Below, piece by piece: positions 25,346 to 40,374 of a stretch of DNA of 64,000 bases. The translations under genes were made by a program, and so were the position numbers. Within the stretch, counting starts at the first letter, position 1. The number at the start of each line of letters is the position of its first letter. A model generated the notes under the pieces. It made no database searches and had not been told where the DNA came from. It saw only the letters and a program-made list of their open reading frames with translations. The DNA comes from Viola odorata (lineage: Eukaryota > Streptophyta > Magnoliopsida > Malpighiales > Violaceae), in assembly GCA_963691705.1 (NCBI GenBank), contig OY829546.1, positions 28,242,040 to 28,306,039 on the forward strand, read 5' to 3'.

Positions 25346-28300
25346 GGATTAATATTTCCTATTTTATGTATTTTTAATTACTATATAGAGTTTTGGCTTA
25401 TTTAGGGATTATTTATTTAGGGATTATTTATTTTGGAATTATTTATTTAGGAATTATCTATTTAGGAATTATCTGTTTAGGAATTATTTATTTCTAAGTT
25501 TGTAATTTTCCTAGCCTATTTAAAGGCCTTGCCGTATGAATAAAATAATCTATGATATTTTTGGAAAAAGAACGAGACTTTGTCTTTGAGAGGTGCGTCC
25601 TCATAAACCGTTCCTATGGAACCTTGTTCTATTCCTAGTATCGCAAGCTGAGAGTAGCCACAAGTAAAGCCCGATGTTGCTATCTATTGAGTCATTCGTC
25701 TTTGAATTGCCAAGAGCACCCAGTCTTGGAGATTCATCGGTTTGACACAAGAACCTCAAGGGATTCGACGTGAAGTGCCAAGAGCTCTCAATGTTGGAGT
25801 TTCACGGTTTTCTTTGAGTTATGTTTACGCATTCGAAATCCAAGCTTTGAACTAGATCACAATTTCATTGCTAAAGTCTCTAGGCGACTGTAGCCTTATC
25901 AGTTAGTAGCGGAGCTCAAGGCGTTCAAGTTTGGTAACTATCCTTTACTTTTGTCGTTGTGTCAATTAGAGTCACAAAATCAGTCCACCAAAGTGTCATT
26001 ACTTTTCTATTTTGAGTCTTTTATTTAAGTCACGAGAAGAGTCACAAAAGAGTCACAAAAATAGTCCACAAAAGTGTTAGTCTCGAAATCATATTTCAAT
26101 ACATACCTATTGGAGTCCAATTTCAGTGAATCTTAGTTCGTTGGAAAGCCCTATCTGTTAGGAATCTAAATCAAGAAGAATCAAGCAATTCGGACATCGG
26201 AATCAAAAGTTGTGCTTGGTTTACTAAACTGTGTTCGCCGAAAATAGATTTCCACTTTCTTGTGTTAAGTTTGATTTAGGTGAATAAAGATGGCAGAAGC
26301 AAGGCTTGATGCTAAGAGGGATTGCGATACGACCCCTATGCAGAATGAGATTCGAGGGCGAACCTTTGATAAGAGGGAGGGGATCATACGATCCTCGTAT
26401 CGCAAGCCGCGTGGGCCAAGCAGCGCGCACGCATAGGCGCACCAGAAAGACCAAGTCGGCTAGGGTTTGGCGACGACTAGGGTTTGGCAAAGGAGGGTAT
26501 GGATTAATATTTCCTATTTTATGTATTTTTAATTACTATATAGAGTTTTGGCTTATTTAGGGATTATTTATTTAGGGATTATTTATTTTGAAATTATTTA
26601 TTTAGGAATTATCTATTTAGGAATTATCTGTTTAGGAATTATTTATTTCTAAGTTTGTAATTTTCCTAGCCTATTTAAAGGCCTTGCCGTATGAATAAAA
26701 TAATCTATGATATTTTTGGAAAAAGAACGAGACTTTGTCTTTGAGAGGTGCGTCCTCATAAACCGTTCCTATGGAACCTTGTTCTATTCCTAGTATCGCA
26801 AGCTGAGAGTAGCCACAAGTAAAGCCCGATGTTGCTATCTATTGAGTCATTCGTCTTTGAATTGCCAAGAGCACCCAGTCTTGGAGATTCATCGGTTTGA
26901 CACAAGAACCTCAAGGGATTCGACGTGAAGTGCCAAGAGCTCTCAATGTTGGAGTTTCACGGTTTTCTTTGAGTTATGTTTACGCATTCGAAATCCAAGC
27001 TTTGAACTAGATCACAATTTCATTGCTAAAGTCTCTAGGCGACTGGAGCCTTATCAGTTAGTAGCGGAGCTCAAGGCGTTCAAGTTTGGTAACTATCCTT
27101 TACTTTTGTCGTTGTGTCAATTAGAGTCACAAAATCAGTCCACCAAAGTGTCATTACTTTTCTATTTTGAGTCTTTTATTTAAGTCACGAGAAGAGTCAC
27201 AAAAGAGTCACAAAAATAGTCCACAAAAGTGTTAGTCTCGAAATCATATTTCAATACATACCTATTGGAGTCCAATTTCAGTGAATCTTAGTTCGTTGGA
27301 AAGCCCTATCTGTTAGGAATCTAAATCAAGAAGAATCAAGCAATTCGGACATCGGAATCAAAAGTTGTGCTTGGTTTACTAAACTGTGTTCGCCGAAAAT
27401 AGATTTCCACTTTCTTGTGTTAAGTTTGATTTAGGTGAATAAAGATGGCAGAAGCAAGGCTTGATGCTAAGAGGGATTGCGATACGACCCCTATGCAGAA
27501 TGAGATTCGAGGGCGAACCTTTGATAAGAGGGAGGGGATCATACGATCCTCGTATCGCAAGCCGCGTGGGCCAAGCAGCGCGCACGCATAGGCGCACCAG
27601 AAAGACCAAGTCGGCTAGGGTTTGGCGACGACTAGGGTTTGGCAAAGGAGGGTATGGATTAATATTTCCTATTTTATGTATTTTTAATTACTATATAGAG
27701 TTTTGGCTTATTTAGGGATTATTTATTTAGGGATTAATTATTTTGGAATTATTTATTTAGGAATTATCTATTTAGGAATTATCTGTTTAGGAATTATTTA
27801 TTTCTAAGTTTGTAATTTTCCTAGCCTATTTAAAGGCCTTGCCGTATGAATAAAATAATCTATGATATTTTTGGAAAAAGAACGAGACTTTGTCTTTGAG
27901 AGGTGCGTCCTCATAAACCGTTCCTATGGAACCTTGTTCTATTCCTAGTATCGCAAGCTGAGAGTAGCCACAAGTAAAGCCCGATGTTGCTATCTATTGA
28001 GTCATTCGTCTTTGAATTGCCAAGAGCACCCAGTCTTGGAGATTCATCGGTTTGACACAAGAACCTCAAGGGATTCGACGTGAAGTGCCAAGAGCTCTCA
28101 GTGTTGGAGTTTCACGGTTTTCTTTGAGTTATGTTTACGCATTCGAAATCCAAGCTTTGAACTAGATCACAATTTCATTGCTAAAGTCTCTAGGCGACTG
28201 GAGCCTTATCAGTTATTAGCGGAGCTCAAGGCGTTCAAGTTTGGTAACTATCCTTTACTTTTGTCGTTGTGTCAATTAGAGTCACAAAATCAGTCCACCA

Positions 28301-28809
28301 AAGTGTCATTACTTTTCTATTTTGAGTCTTTTATTTAAGTCATGAGAAGAGTCACAAAAGAGTCACAAAAACAGTCCACAAAAGTGTTAGTCTCGAAATC
28401 ATATTTCAATACATACCTATTGGAGTCCAATTTCTGTGAATCTTAGTTCGTTGGAAAGCCCTATCTGTTAGGAATCTAAATCAAGAAGAATCAAGCAATT
28501 CGGACATCGAAATCAAAAGTTGTGCTTGGTTTACTAAACTGTGTTCGCCGAAAATAGATTTCCACTTTCTTGTGTTAAGTTTGATTTAGGTGAATAAAGA
28601 TGTGAGAAGCAAGGCTTGATGCTAAGAGGGATTGCGATACAACCCCTATGCAGAATGAGATTCGAGGGCGAACCTTTGATAAGAGGGAGGGAATCATACG
28701 ATCCTCGTATCGCAAGCCGCGTGGGCCAAGCAGCGCGCACGCATAGGCGCACCAGAAAGCCCAAGTCGGCTAGGGTTTGGCGACGACTAGGGTTTGGCAA
28801 AGGAGGGCA

Positions 28810-31800
28810 TGGATTAATATTTCCTATTTTATGTGTTTTTAATTACTATATAGAGTTATGCCTTATTTAGGGATTATTTATTTAGGAATTATTTATTTTG
28901 GAATTATTTATTTTGGAATTATTTATTTAGGAATTATCTATTTAGGAATTATCTGTTTAGGAATTATTTATTTCTAAGTTTGTAATTTTCCTAGCCTATT
29001 TAAAGGCCTTGCCGTATGAATAAAATAATATATGATAATTTTGGAAAAGAATGATACTTTGTCTTTGATAGGTGCGTCCTCATACACCGTTCATATGGAA
29101 CCTTGTTCTATTCCTAGTTTCTCAAGTTGAGAGTAGCCACAAGTAAAGCCCGAACTTGCTATCTATTGAGTCATTCGTCTTTGAATGGCCAAGAGCACCC
29201 AGTCTTGGAGATTCATCGGTTTGACACAAGAATCTCAAGGGATTCGACGTGAAGTGCCAAAAGCACCCAGTGTTGGAGTTTCACGGTTTTCTTTGAGTTA
29301 TGTTTCCGCATTCGAAATCCAAGCTTTGAACTAGATCACAATTTCATTGCTAAGTCTCTAGGCGACTGGAGCCTTATCAGTTGGTAGCGGAGCTCAAGGC
29401 GTTCAAGTTTGGTAACTATCCTTTACTTTTGTCATTGTGTCAATTAGAGTCACAAAATCAGTCCACCAAAGTGTCATTACTTTTCTATTTTGAGTCTTTT
29501 ATTTAAGTCACGAGAAGAGTCACAAAAGAGTCACAAAAACAGTCCACAAAAGTGTTAGTCTCGAAATCATATTTCAATACATACCTATTGGAGTCCAATT
29601 TCAGTGAATCTTAGTTCGTTGGAAAGCCCTATCTGTTAGGAATCTAAATCAAGAAGAATCAAGCAATTTGGATATCGGAATCGAAAGTTGTGCTTGGTTT
29701 ACTAAACTGTGTTCGCCGAAAATAGATTTCCACTTTCTTGTGTTAAGTTTGATTTAGGTGAATAAAGATGGCAGAAGCAAGGCTTGATGCTAAGAGGGAT
29801 TGCGATACAACCCCTATGCAGAATGAGATTCGAGGGCGAACCTTTGATAAGAGGGAGGGGATCATACAATCCTCGTATCGCAAGCCGCGTGGGCCAAGCA
29901 GGGCGCACGCATAGGCGCACCAGAAAGCCCAAGTCGGCTAGGGTTTGGCGACGACTAGGGGGTGGCAAAGGAGGGCATGGATTAATATTTCCTATTTTAT
30001 GTGTTTTTAATTACTATATAGAGTTTTGGCTTATTTAGGGATTATTTATTTAGGAATTATTTATTTAGGAATTATTTATTTAGGAATTATCTGTTTAGGA
30101 ATTATTTATTTCTAAGTTTGTAATTTTCCTAGCCTATTTAAAGGCCTTGCCGTATGAATAAAATAATATATGATAATTTTGGAAAAGAATGATACTTTGT
30201 CTTTGATAGGTGCGTCCTCATACACCGTTCATATGGAACCTTGTTCTATTCCTAGTTTCTCAAGTTGAGAGTAGCCACAAGTAAAGCCCGAACTTGCTAT
30301 CTATTGAGTCATTCGTCTTTGAATGGCCAAGAGCACCCAGTCTTGGAGATTCATCGGTTTGACACAAGAATCTCATGGGATTCGACGTGAAGTGCCAAAA
30401 GCACCCAGTGTTGGAGTTTCACGGTTTTCTTTGAGTTATGTTTCCGCATTCGAAATCGAAGCTTTGAACTAGATCACAATTTCATTGCTAAGTCTCTAGG
30501 CGACTGGAGCCTTATCAGTTGGTAGCGGAGGTCAAGGCGTTCAAGTTTGGTAAGAATCCTTTACTTTTGTCGTTGTGTCAATTAGAGTCACAAAATCAGT
30601 CCACCAAAGTGTCATTACTTTTCTATTTTGAGTCTTTTATTTAAGTCACGAGAAGAGTCACAAAAGAGTCACAAAAACAGTCCACAAAAGTGTTAGTCTC
30701 GAAATCATATTTCAATACATACCTATTGGAGTCCAATTTCTGTGAATCTTAGTTCGTTGGAAAGCCCTATTTGTTAGGAATCTAAATCAAGAAGAATCAA
30801 GCAATTCGGACATCGAAATCAAAAGTTGTGCTTGGTTTACTAAACTGTGTTCGCCGAAAATAGATTTCCACTTTCTTGTGTTAAGTTTGATTTAGGTGAA
30901 TAAAGATGGCAGAAGCAAGGCTTGATGCTAAGAGGGATTGCGATACAACCCCTATGCAGAATGAGATTCGAGGGCGAACCTTTGATAAGAGGGAGGGGAT
31001 CATACGATCCTCGTATCGCAAGCCGCGTGGGCCACGCAGCGCGCACGCATAGGGGCACCAGAAAGCCCAAGTCGGCTAGGGTTTGGCGACGACTAGGGGG
31101 TGGCAAAGGAGGGCATGGATTAATATTTCCTATTTTATGTGTTTTTAATTACTATATAGAGTATTGGCTTATTTAGGGATTATTTATTTAAGAATTATTT
31201 ATTTTGGAATTATTTATTTAGGAATTATCTATTTAGGAATTATCTGTTTAGGAATTATTTATTTCTAAGTTTGTAATTTTCCTAGCCTATTTAAAGGCCT
31301 TGCCGTATGAATAAAATAATCTATGATATTTTTGGAAAAAGAACGACACTTTGTCTTTGAGAGGTGCGTCCTCATAAACCGTTCCTATGGAACCTTGTTC
31401 TATTCCTAGTATCGCAAGCTGAGAGTAGCCACAAGTAAAGCCCGATGTTGCTATCTATTGAGTCATTCGTCTTTGAATTGCCAAGAGCACCCAGTCTTGG
31501 AGATTCATCGGTTTGACACAAGAACCTCAAGGGATTCGACGTGAAGTGCCAAGAGCTCTCAGTGTTGGAGTTTCACGGTTTTCTTTGAGTTATGTTTCCG
31601 CATTCGAAATCCAAGCTTTGAACTAGATCACAATTTCATTGCTAAGTCTCTAGGCGACTGGAGCCTTATCAGTTGGTAGCGGAGCTCAAGGCGTTCAAGT
31701 TTGATAACAATCCTTTACTTTTGTCGTTGTGTCAATTAGAGTCACAAAATCAGTCCACCAAAGTGTCATTACTTTTCTATTTTGAGTCTTTCATTTAAGT

Positions 31801-34800
31801 CACGAGAAGAGTCACAAAAGAGTCACAAAAATAGTCCACAAAAGTGTTAGTCTCGAAATCATATTTCAATACATACCTATTGGAGTCCAATTTCTGTGAA
31901 TCTTAGTTCGTTGGAAAGCCCTATCTGTTAGGAATCTAAATCAAGAAGAATCAAGCAATTCGGACATCGAAATCAAAAGTTGTGCTTGGTTTACTAAACT
32001 GTGTTCGCCGAAAATAGATTTCCACTTTCTTGTGTTAAGTTTGATTTAGGTGAATAAAGATGTGAGAAGCAAGGCTTGATGCTAAGAGGGATTGCGATAC
32101 AACCCCTATGCAGAATGAGATTCGAGGGCGAACCTTTGATAAGAGGGAGGGAATCATACGATCCTCGTATCGCAAGCCGCGTGGGCCAAGCAGCGCGCAC
32201 GCATAGGCGCACCAGAAAGCCCAAGTCGGCTAGGGTTTGGCGACGACTAGGGTTTGGCAAAGGAGGGCATGGATTAATATTTCCTATTTTATGTGTTTTT
32301 AATTACTATATAGAGTTATGGCTTATTTAGGGATTATTTATTTTGGAATTATTTATTTTGGAATTATTTATTTTGGAATTATTTATTTAGGAATTATCTA
32401 TTTAGGAATTATCTGTTTAGGAATTATTTATTTCTAAGTTTGTAATTTTCCTAGCCTATTTAAAGGCCTTGCCGTATGAATAAAATAATATATGATAATT
32501 TTGGAAAAGAATGATACTTTGTCTTTGATAGGTGCGTCCTCATACACCGTTCATATGGAACCTTGTTCTATTCCTAGTTTCTCAAGTTGAGAGTAGCCAC
32601 AAGTAAAGCCCGAACTTGCTATCTATTGAGTCATTCGTCTTTGAATGGCCAAGAGCACCCAGTCTTGGAGATTCATCGGTTTGACACAAGAATCTCAAGG
32701 GATTCGACGTGAAGTGCCAAAAGCACCCAGTGTTGGAGTTTCACGGTTTTCTTTGAGTTATGTTTCCGCATTCGAAATCCAAGCTTTGAACTAGATCACA
32801 ATTTCATTGCTAAGTCTCTAGGCGACTGGAGCCTTATCAGTTGGTAGCGGAGCTCAAGGCGTTCAAGTTTGGTAACTATCCGTTACTTTTGTCGTTGTGT
32901 CAATTAGAGTCACAAAATCAGTCCACCAAAGTGTCATTACTTTTCTATTTTGAGTCTTTTATTTAAGTCACGAGAAGAGTCACAAAAGAGTCACAAAAAC
33001 AGTCCACAAAAGTGTTAGTCTCGAAATCATATTTCAATACATACCTATTGGAGTCCAATTTCAGTGAATCTTAGTTCGTTGGAAAGCCCTATCTGTTAGG
33101 AATCTAAATCAAGAAGAATCAAGCAATTTGGATATCGGAATCGAATGTTGTGCTTGGTTTACTAAACTGTGTTCGCCGAAAATAGATTTCCACTTTCTTG
33201 TGTTAAGTTTGATTTAGGTGAATAAAGATGGCAGAAGCAAGGCTTGATGCTAAGAGGGATTGCGATACAACCCCTATGCAGAATGAGATTAGAGGGCGAA
33301 CCTTTGATAAGAGGGAGGGGATCATACAATCCTCGTATCGCAAGCCGCGTGGGCCAAGCAGGGCGCACGCATAGGCGCACCAGAAAGCCCAAGTCGGCTA
33401 GGGTTTGGCGACGACTAGGGGGTGGCAAAGGAGGGCATGGATTAATATTTCCTATTTTATGTGTTTTTAATTACTATATAGAGTTTTGGCTTATTTAGGG
33501 ATTATTTATTTAGGAATTATTTATTTAGGAATTATCTATTTAGGAATTATCTGTTTAGGAATTATTTATTTCTAAGTTTGTAATTTTCCTAGCCTATTTA
33601 AAGGCCTTGCCGTATGAATAAAATAATATATGATAATTTTGGAAAAGAATGATACTTTGTCTTTGAAAGGTGCGTCCTCATACACCGTTCATATGGAACC
33701 TTGTTCTATTCCTAGTTTCTCAAGTTGAGAGTAGCCACAAGTAAAGCCCGAACTTGCTATCTATTGAGTCATTCGTCTTTGAATGGCCAAGAGCACCCAG
33801 TCTTGGAGATTCATCGGTTTGACACAAGAATCTCATGGGATTCGACGTGAAGTGCCAAAAGCACCCAGTGTTGGAGTTTCACGGTTTTCTTTGAGTTATG
33901 TTTCCGCATTCGAAATCGAAGCTTTGAACTAGATCACAATTTCATTGCTAAGTCTCTAGGCGACTGGAGCCTTATCAGTTGGTAGCGGAGGTCAAGGCGT
34001 TCAAGTTTGGTAAGAATCCTTTACTTTTGTCGTTGTGTCAATTAGAGTCACAAAATCAGTCCACCAAAGTGTCATTACTTTTCTATTTTGAGTCTTTTAT
34101 TTAAGTCACGAGAAGAGTCACAAAAGAGTCACAAAAACAGTCCACAAAAGTGTTAGTCTCGAAATCATATTTCAATACATACCTATTGGAGTCCAATTTC
34201 TGTGAATCTTAGTTCGTTGGAAAGCCCTATTTGTTAGGAATCTAAATCAAGAAGAATCAAGCAATTCGGACATCGAAATCAAAAGTTGTGCTTGGTTTAC
34301 TAAACTGTGTTCGCCGAAAATAGATTTCCACTTTCTTGTGTTAAGTTTGATTTAGGTGAATAAAGATGGCAGAAGCAAGGCTTGATGCTAAGAGGGATTG
34401 CGATACAACCGCTATGCAGAATGAGATTCGAGGGCGAACCTTTGATAAGAGGGAGGGGATCATACGATCCTCGTATCGCAAGCCGCGTGGGCCACGCAGC
34501 GCGCACGCATAGGGGCACCAGAAAGCCCAAGTCGGCTAGGGTTTGGCGACGACTAGGGGGTGGCAAAGGAGGGCATGGATTAATATTTCCTATTTTATGT
34601 GTTTTTAATTACTATATAGAGTATTGGCTTATTTAGGGATTATTTATTTAGGAATTATTTATTTTGGAATTATTTATTTAGGAATTATCTATTTAGGAAT
34701 TATCTGTTTAGGAATTATTTATTTCTAAGTTTGTAATTTTCCTAGCCTATTTAAAGGCCTTGCCGTATGAATAAAATAATCTATGATATTTTTGGAAAAA

Positions 34801-35730
34801 GAACGACACTTTGTCTTTGAGAGGTGCGTCCTCATAAACCGTTCCTATGGAACCTTGTTCTATTCCTAGTATCGCAAGCTGAGAGTAGCCACAAGTAAAG
34901 CCCGATGTTGCTATCTATTGAGTCATTCGTCTTTGAATTGCCAAGAGCACCCAGTCTTGGAGATTCATCGGTTTGACACAAGAACCTCAAGGGATTCGAC
35001 GTGAAGTGCCAAGAGCTCTCAGTGTTGGAGTTTCATGGTTTTCTTTGAGTTATGTTTCCGCATTCGAAATCCAAGCTTTGAACTAGATCACAATTTCATT
35101 GCTAAGTCTCTAGGCGACTGGAGCCTTATCAGTTGGTAGCGGAGCTCAAGGCGTTCAAGTTTGATAACAATCCTTTACTTTTGTCGTTGTGTCAATTAGA
35201 GTCACAAAATCAGTCCACCAAAGTGTCATTACTTTTCTATTTTGAGTCTTTCATTTAAGTCACGAGAAGAGTCACAAAAGAGTCACAAAAATAGTCCACA
35301 AAAGTGTTAGTCTCGAAATCATATTTCAATACATACCTATTGGAGTCCAATTTCTGTGAATCTTAGTTCGTTGGAAAGCCCTATCTGTTAGGAATCTAAA
35401 TCAAGAAGAATCAAGCAATTCGGACATCGAAATCAAAAGTTGTGCTTGGTTTACTAAACTGTGTTCGCCGAAAATAGATTTCCACTTTCTTGTGTTAAGT
35501 TTGATTTAGGTGAATAAAGATGTGAGAAGCAAGGCTTGATGCTAAGAGGGATTGCGATACAACCCCTATGCAGAATGAGATTCGAGGGCGAACCTTTGAT
35601 AAGAGGGAGGGAATCATACGATCCTCGTATCGCAAGCCGCGTGGGCCAAGCAGCGCGCACGCATAGGCGCACCAGAAAGCCCAAGTCGGCTAGGGTTTGG
35701 CGACGACTAGGGTTTGGCAAAGGAGGGCAT
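28810..35730 (+). repeat. Trimeric higher-order repeat, 3460 bp, 2 copies
   Basis: Units of 1168, 1138 and 1154 bp recur twice (6920 bp in all). Markers shared at the 3460-bp offset include ATGTGAGAAGC starts, GGATATCGGAATCGAA, GACTAGGGGGTGGC, GGGCCACGCAGC and GGTAAGAATCC. A few point differences separate the copies: GAGATTCGAGG against GAGATTAGAGG at 29826 and 33286, and ACCCCTATG against ACCGCTATG at 30950 and 34410. Confidence 0.88.
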
Positions 35731-38700
35731 GGATTAATATTTCCTATTTTATGTGTTTTTAATTACTATATAGAGTTATGGCTTATTTAGGGATTATTTA
35801 TTTTGGAATTATTTATTTTGGAATTATTTATTTTGGAATTATTTATTTAGGAATTATCTATTTAGGAATTATCTGTTTAGGAATTATTTATTTCTAAGTT
35901 TGTAATTTTCCTAGCCTATTTAAAGGCCTTGCCGTATGAATAAAATAATATATGATAATTTTGGAAAAGAATGATACTTTGTCTTTGATAGGTGCGTCCT
36001 CATACACCGTTCATATGGAACCTTGTTCTATTCCTAGTTTCTCAAGTTGAGAGTAGCCACAAGTAAAGCCCGAACTTGCTATCTATTGAGTCATTCGTCT
36101 TTGAATGGCCAAGAGCACCCAGTCTTGGAGATTCATCGGTTTGACACAAGAATCTCAAGGGATTCGACGTGAAGTGCCAAAAGCACCCAGTGTTGGAGTT
36201 TCACGGTTTTCTTTGAGTTATGTTTCCGCATTCGAAATCCAAGCTTTGAACTAGATCACAATTTCATTGCTAAGTCTCTAGGCGACTGGAGCCTTATCAG
36301 TTGGTAGCGGAGCTCAAGGCGTTCAAGTTTGGTAACTATCCGTTACTTTTGTCGTTGTGTCAATTAGAGTCACAAAATCAGTCCACCAAAGTGTCATTAC
36401 TTTTCTATTTTGAGTCTTTTATTTAAGTCACGAGAAGAGTCACAAAAGAGTCACAAAAACAGTCCACAAAAGTGTTAGTCTCGAAATCATATTTCAATAC
36501 ATACCTATTGGAGTCCAATTTCAGTGAATCTTAGTTCGTTGGAAAGCCCTATCTGTTAGGAATCTAAATCAAGAAGAATCAAGCAATTTGGATATCGGAA
36601 TCGAATGTTGTGCTTGGTTTACTAAACTGTGTTCGCCGAAAATAGATTTCCACTTTCTTGTGTTAAGTTTGATTTAGGTGAATAAAGATGGCAGAAGCAA
36701 GGCTTGATGCTAAGAGGGATTGCGATACAACCGCTATGCAGAATGAGATTCGAGGGCGAACCTTTGATAAGAGGGAGGGGATCATACGATCCTCGTATCG
36801 CAAGCCGCGTGGGCCACGCAGCGCGCACGCATAGGGGCACCAGAAAGCCCAAGTCGGCTAGGGTTTGGCGACGACTAGGGGGTGGCAAAGGAGGGCATGG
36901 ATTAATATTTCCTATTTTATGTGTTTTTAATTACTATATAGAGTATTGGCTTATTTAGGGATTATTTATTTAGGAATTATTTATTTTGGAATTATTTATT
37001 TAGGAATTATCTATTTAGGAATTATCTGTTTAGGAATTATTTATTTCTAAGTTTGTAATTTTCCTAGCCTATTTAAAGGCCTTGCCGTATGAATAAAATA
37101 ATCTATGATATTTTTGGAAAAAGAACGACACTTTGTCTTTGAGAGGTGCGTCCTCATAAACCGTTCCTATGGAACCTTGTTCTATTCCTAGTATCGCAAG
37201 CTGAGAGTAGCCACAAGTAAAGCCCGATGTTGCTATCTATTGAGTCATTCGTCTTTGAATTGCCAAGAGCACCCAGTCTTGGAGATTCATCGGTTTGACA
37301 CAAGAACCTCAAGGGATTCGACGTGAAGTGCCAAGAGCTCTCAGTGTTGGAGTTTCATGGTTTTCTTTGAGTTATGTTTCCGCATTCGAAATCCAAGCTT
37401 TGAACTAGATCACAATTTCATTGCTAAGTCTCTAGGCGACTGGAGCCTTATCAGTTGGTAGCGGAGCTCAAGGCGTTCAAGTTTGATAACAATCCTTTAC
37501 TTTTGTCGTTGTGTCAATTAGAGTCACAAAATCAGTCCACCAAAGTGTCATTACTTTTCTATTTTGAGTCTTTCATTTAAGTCACGAGAAGAGTCACAAA
37601 AGAGTCACAAAAATAGTCCACAAAAGTGTTAGTCTCGAAATCATATTTCAATACATACCTATTGGAGTCCAATTTCTGTGAATCTTAGTTCGTTGGAAAG
37701 CCCTATCTGTTAGGAATCTAAATCAAGAAGAATCAAGCAATTCGGACATCGAAATCAAAAGTTGTGCTTGGTTTACTAAACTGTGTTCGCCGAAAATAGA
37801 TTTCCACTTTCTTGTGTTAAGTTTGATTTAGGTGAATAAAGATGTGAGAAGCAAGGCTTGATGCTAAGAGGGATTGCGATACAACCCCTATGCAGAATGA
37901 GATTCGAGGGCGAACCTTTGATAAGAGGGAGGGAATCATACGATCCTCGTATCGCAAGCCGCGTGGGCCAAGCAGCGCGCACGCATAGGCGCACCAGAAA
38001 GCCCAAGTCGGCTAGGGTTTGGCGACGACTAGGGTTTGGCAAAGGAGGGCATGGATTAATATTTCCTATTTTATGTGTTTTTAATTACTATATAGAGTTA
38101 TGGCTTATTTAGGGATTATTTATTTTGGAATTATTTATTTTGGAATTATTTATTTTGGAATTATTTATTTAGGAATTATCTATTTAGGAATTATCTGTTT
38201 AGGAATTATTTATTTCTAAGTTTGTAATTTTCCTAGCCTATTTAAAGGCCTTGCCGTATGAATAAAATAATATATGATAATTTTGGAAAAGAATGATACT
38301 TTGTCTTTGATAGGTGCGTCCTCATACACCGTTCATATGGAACCTTGTTCTATTCCTAGTTTCTCAAGTTGAGAGTAGCCACAAGTAAAGCCCGAACTTG
38401 CTATCTATTGAGTCATTCGTCTTTGAATGGCCAAGAGCACCCAGTCTTGGAGATTCATCGGTTTGACACAAGAATCTCAAGGGATTCGACGTGAAGTGCC
38501 AAAAGCACCCAGTGTTGGAGTTTCACGGTTTTCTTTGAGTTATGTTTCCGCATTCGAAATCCAAGCTTTGAACTAGATCACAATTTCATTGCTAAGTCTC
38601 TAGGCGACTGGAGCCTTATCAGTTGGTAGCGGAGCTCAAGGCGTTCAAGTTTGGTAACTATCCTTTACTTTTGTCGTTGTGTCAATTAGAGTCACAAAAT

Positions 38701-40374
38701 CAGTCCACCAAAGTGTCATTACTTTTCTATTTTGAGTCTTTTATTTAAGTCACGAGAAGAGTCACAAAAGAGTCACAAAAACAGTCCACAAAAGTGTTAG
38801 TCTCGAAATCATATTTCAATACATACCTATTGGAGTCCAATTTCAGTGAATCTTAGTTCGTTGGAAAGCCCTATCTGTTAGGAATCTAAATCAAGAAGAA
38901 TCAAGCAATTTGGATATCGGAATCGAATGTTGTGCTTGGTTTACTAAACTGTGTTCGCCGAAAATAGATTTCCACTTTCTTGTGTTAAGTTTGATTTAGG
39001 TGAATAAAGATGGCAGAAGCAAGGCTTGATGCTAAGAGGGATTGCGATACAACCCCTATGCAGAATGAGATTCGAGGGCGAACCTTTGATAAGAGGGAGG
39101 GGATCATACGATCCTCGTATCGCAAGCCGCGTGGGCCACGCAGCGCGCACGCATAGGGGCACCAGAAAGCCCAAGTCGGCTAGGGTTTGGCGACGACTAG
39201 GGGGTGGCAAAGGAGGGCATGGATTAATATTTCCTATTTTATGTGTTTTTAATTACTATATAGAGTATTGGCTTATTTAGGGATTATTTATTTAGGAATT
39301 ATTTATTTTGGAATTATTTATTTAGGAATTATCTATTTAGGAATTATCTGTTTAGGAATTATTTATTTCTAAGTTTGTAATTTTCCTAGCCTATTTAAAG
39401 GCCTTGCCGTATGAATAAAATAATCTATGATATTTTTGGAAAAAGAACGACACTTTGTCTTTGAGAGGTGTGTCCTCATAAACCGTTCCTATGGAACCTT
39501 GTTCTATTCCTAGTATCGCAAGCTGAGAGTAGCCACAAGTAAAGCCCGATGTTGCTATCTATTGAGTCATTCGTCTTTGAATTGCCAAGAGCACCCAGTC
39601 TTGGAGATTCATCGGTTTGACACAAGAACCTCAAGGGATTCGACGTGAAGTGCCAAGAGCTCTCAGTGTTGGAGTTTCACGGTTTTCTTTGAGTTATGTT
39701 TCCGCATTCGAAATCGAAGCTTTGAACTAGATCACAATTTCATTGCTAAGTCTCTAGGCGACTGGAGCCTTATCAGTTGGTAGCGGAGGTCAAGGCGTTC
39801 AAGTTTGGTAAGAATCCTTTACTTTTGTCGTTGTGTCAATTAGAGTCACAAAATCAGTCCACCAAAGTGTCATTACTTTTCTATTTTGAGTCTTTTATTT
39901 AAGTCACGAGAAGAGTCACAAAAGAGTCACAAAAACAGTCCACAAAAGTGTTAGTCTCGAAATCATATTTCAATACATACCTATTGGAGTCCAATTTCTG
40001 TGAATCTTAGTTCGTTGGAAAGCCCTATTTGTTAGGAATCTAAATCAAGAAGAATCAAGCAATTCGGACATCGAAATCAAAAGTTGTGCTTGGTTTACTA
40101 AACTGTGTTCGCCGAAAATAGATTTCCACTTTCTTGTGTTAAGTTTGATTTAGGTGAATAAAGATGGCAGAAGCAAGGCTTGATGCTAAGAGGGATTGCG
40201 ATACAACCCCTATGCAGAATGAGATTCGAGGGCGAACCTTTGATAAGAGGGAGGGGATCATACGATCCTCGTATCGCAAGCCGCATGGGCCAAGCAGCGC
40301 GCACGCATAGGCGCACCAGAAAGCCCAAGTCGGCTAGGGTTTGGCGACGACTAGGGTTTGGCAAAGGAGGGCAT
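35730..40374 (+). repeat. Dimeric higher-order repeat, 2322 bp, 2 copies, derived from the 3460-bp trimer
   Basis: Units of 1168 and 1154 bp recur twice (4644 bp). They match the first and third units of the preceding trimer, with the 1138-bp middle unit missing. At 36583-36612 the sequence follows the trimer's first unit (GGATATCGGAATCGAATG). By 36731 (ACCGCTATGCAG) it follows the third unit, so the crossover lies between these points. Confidence 0.85.
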
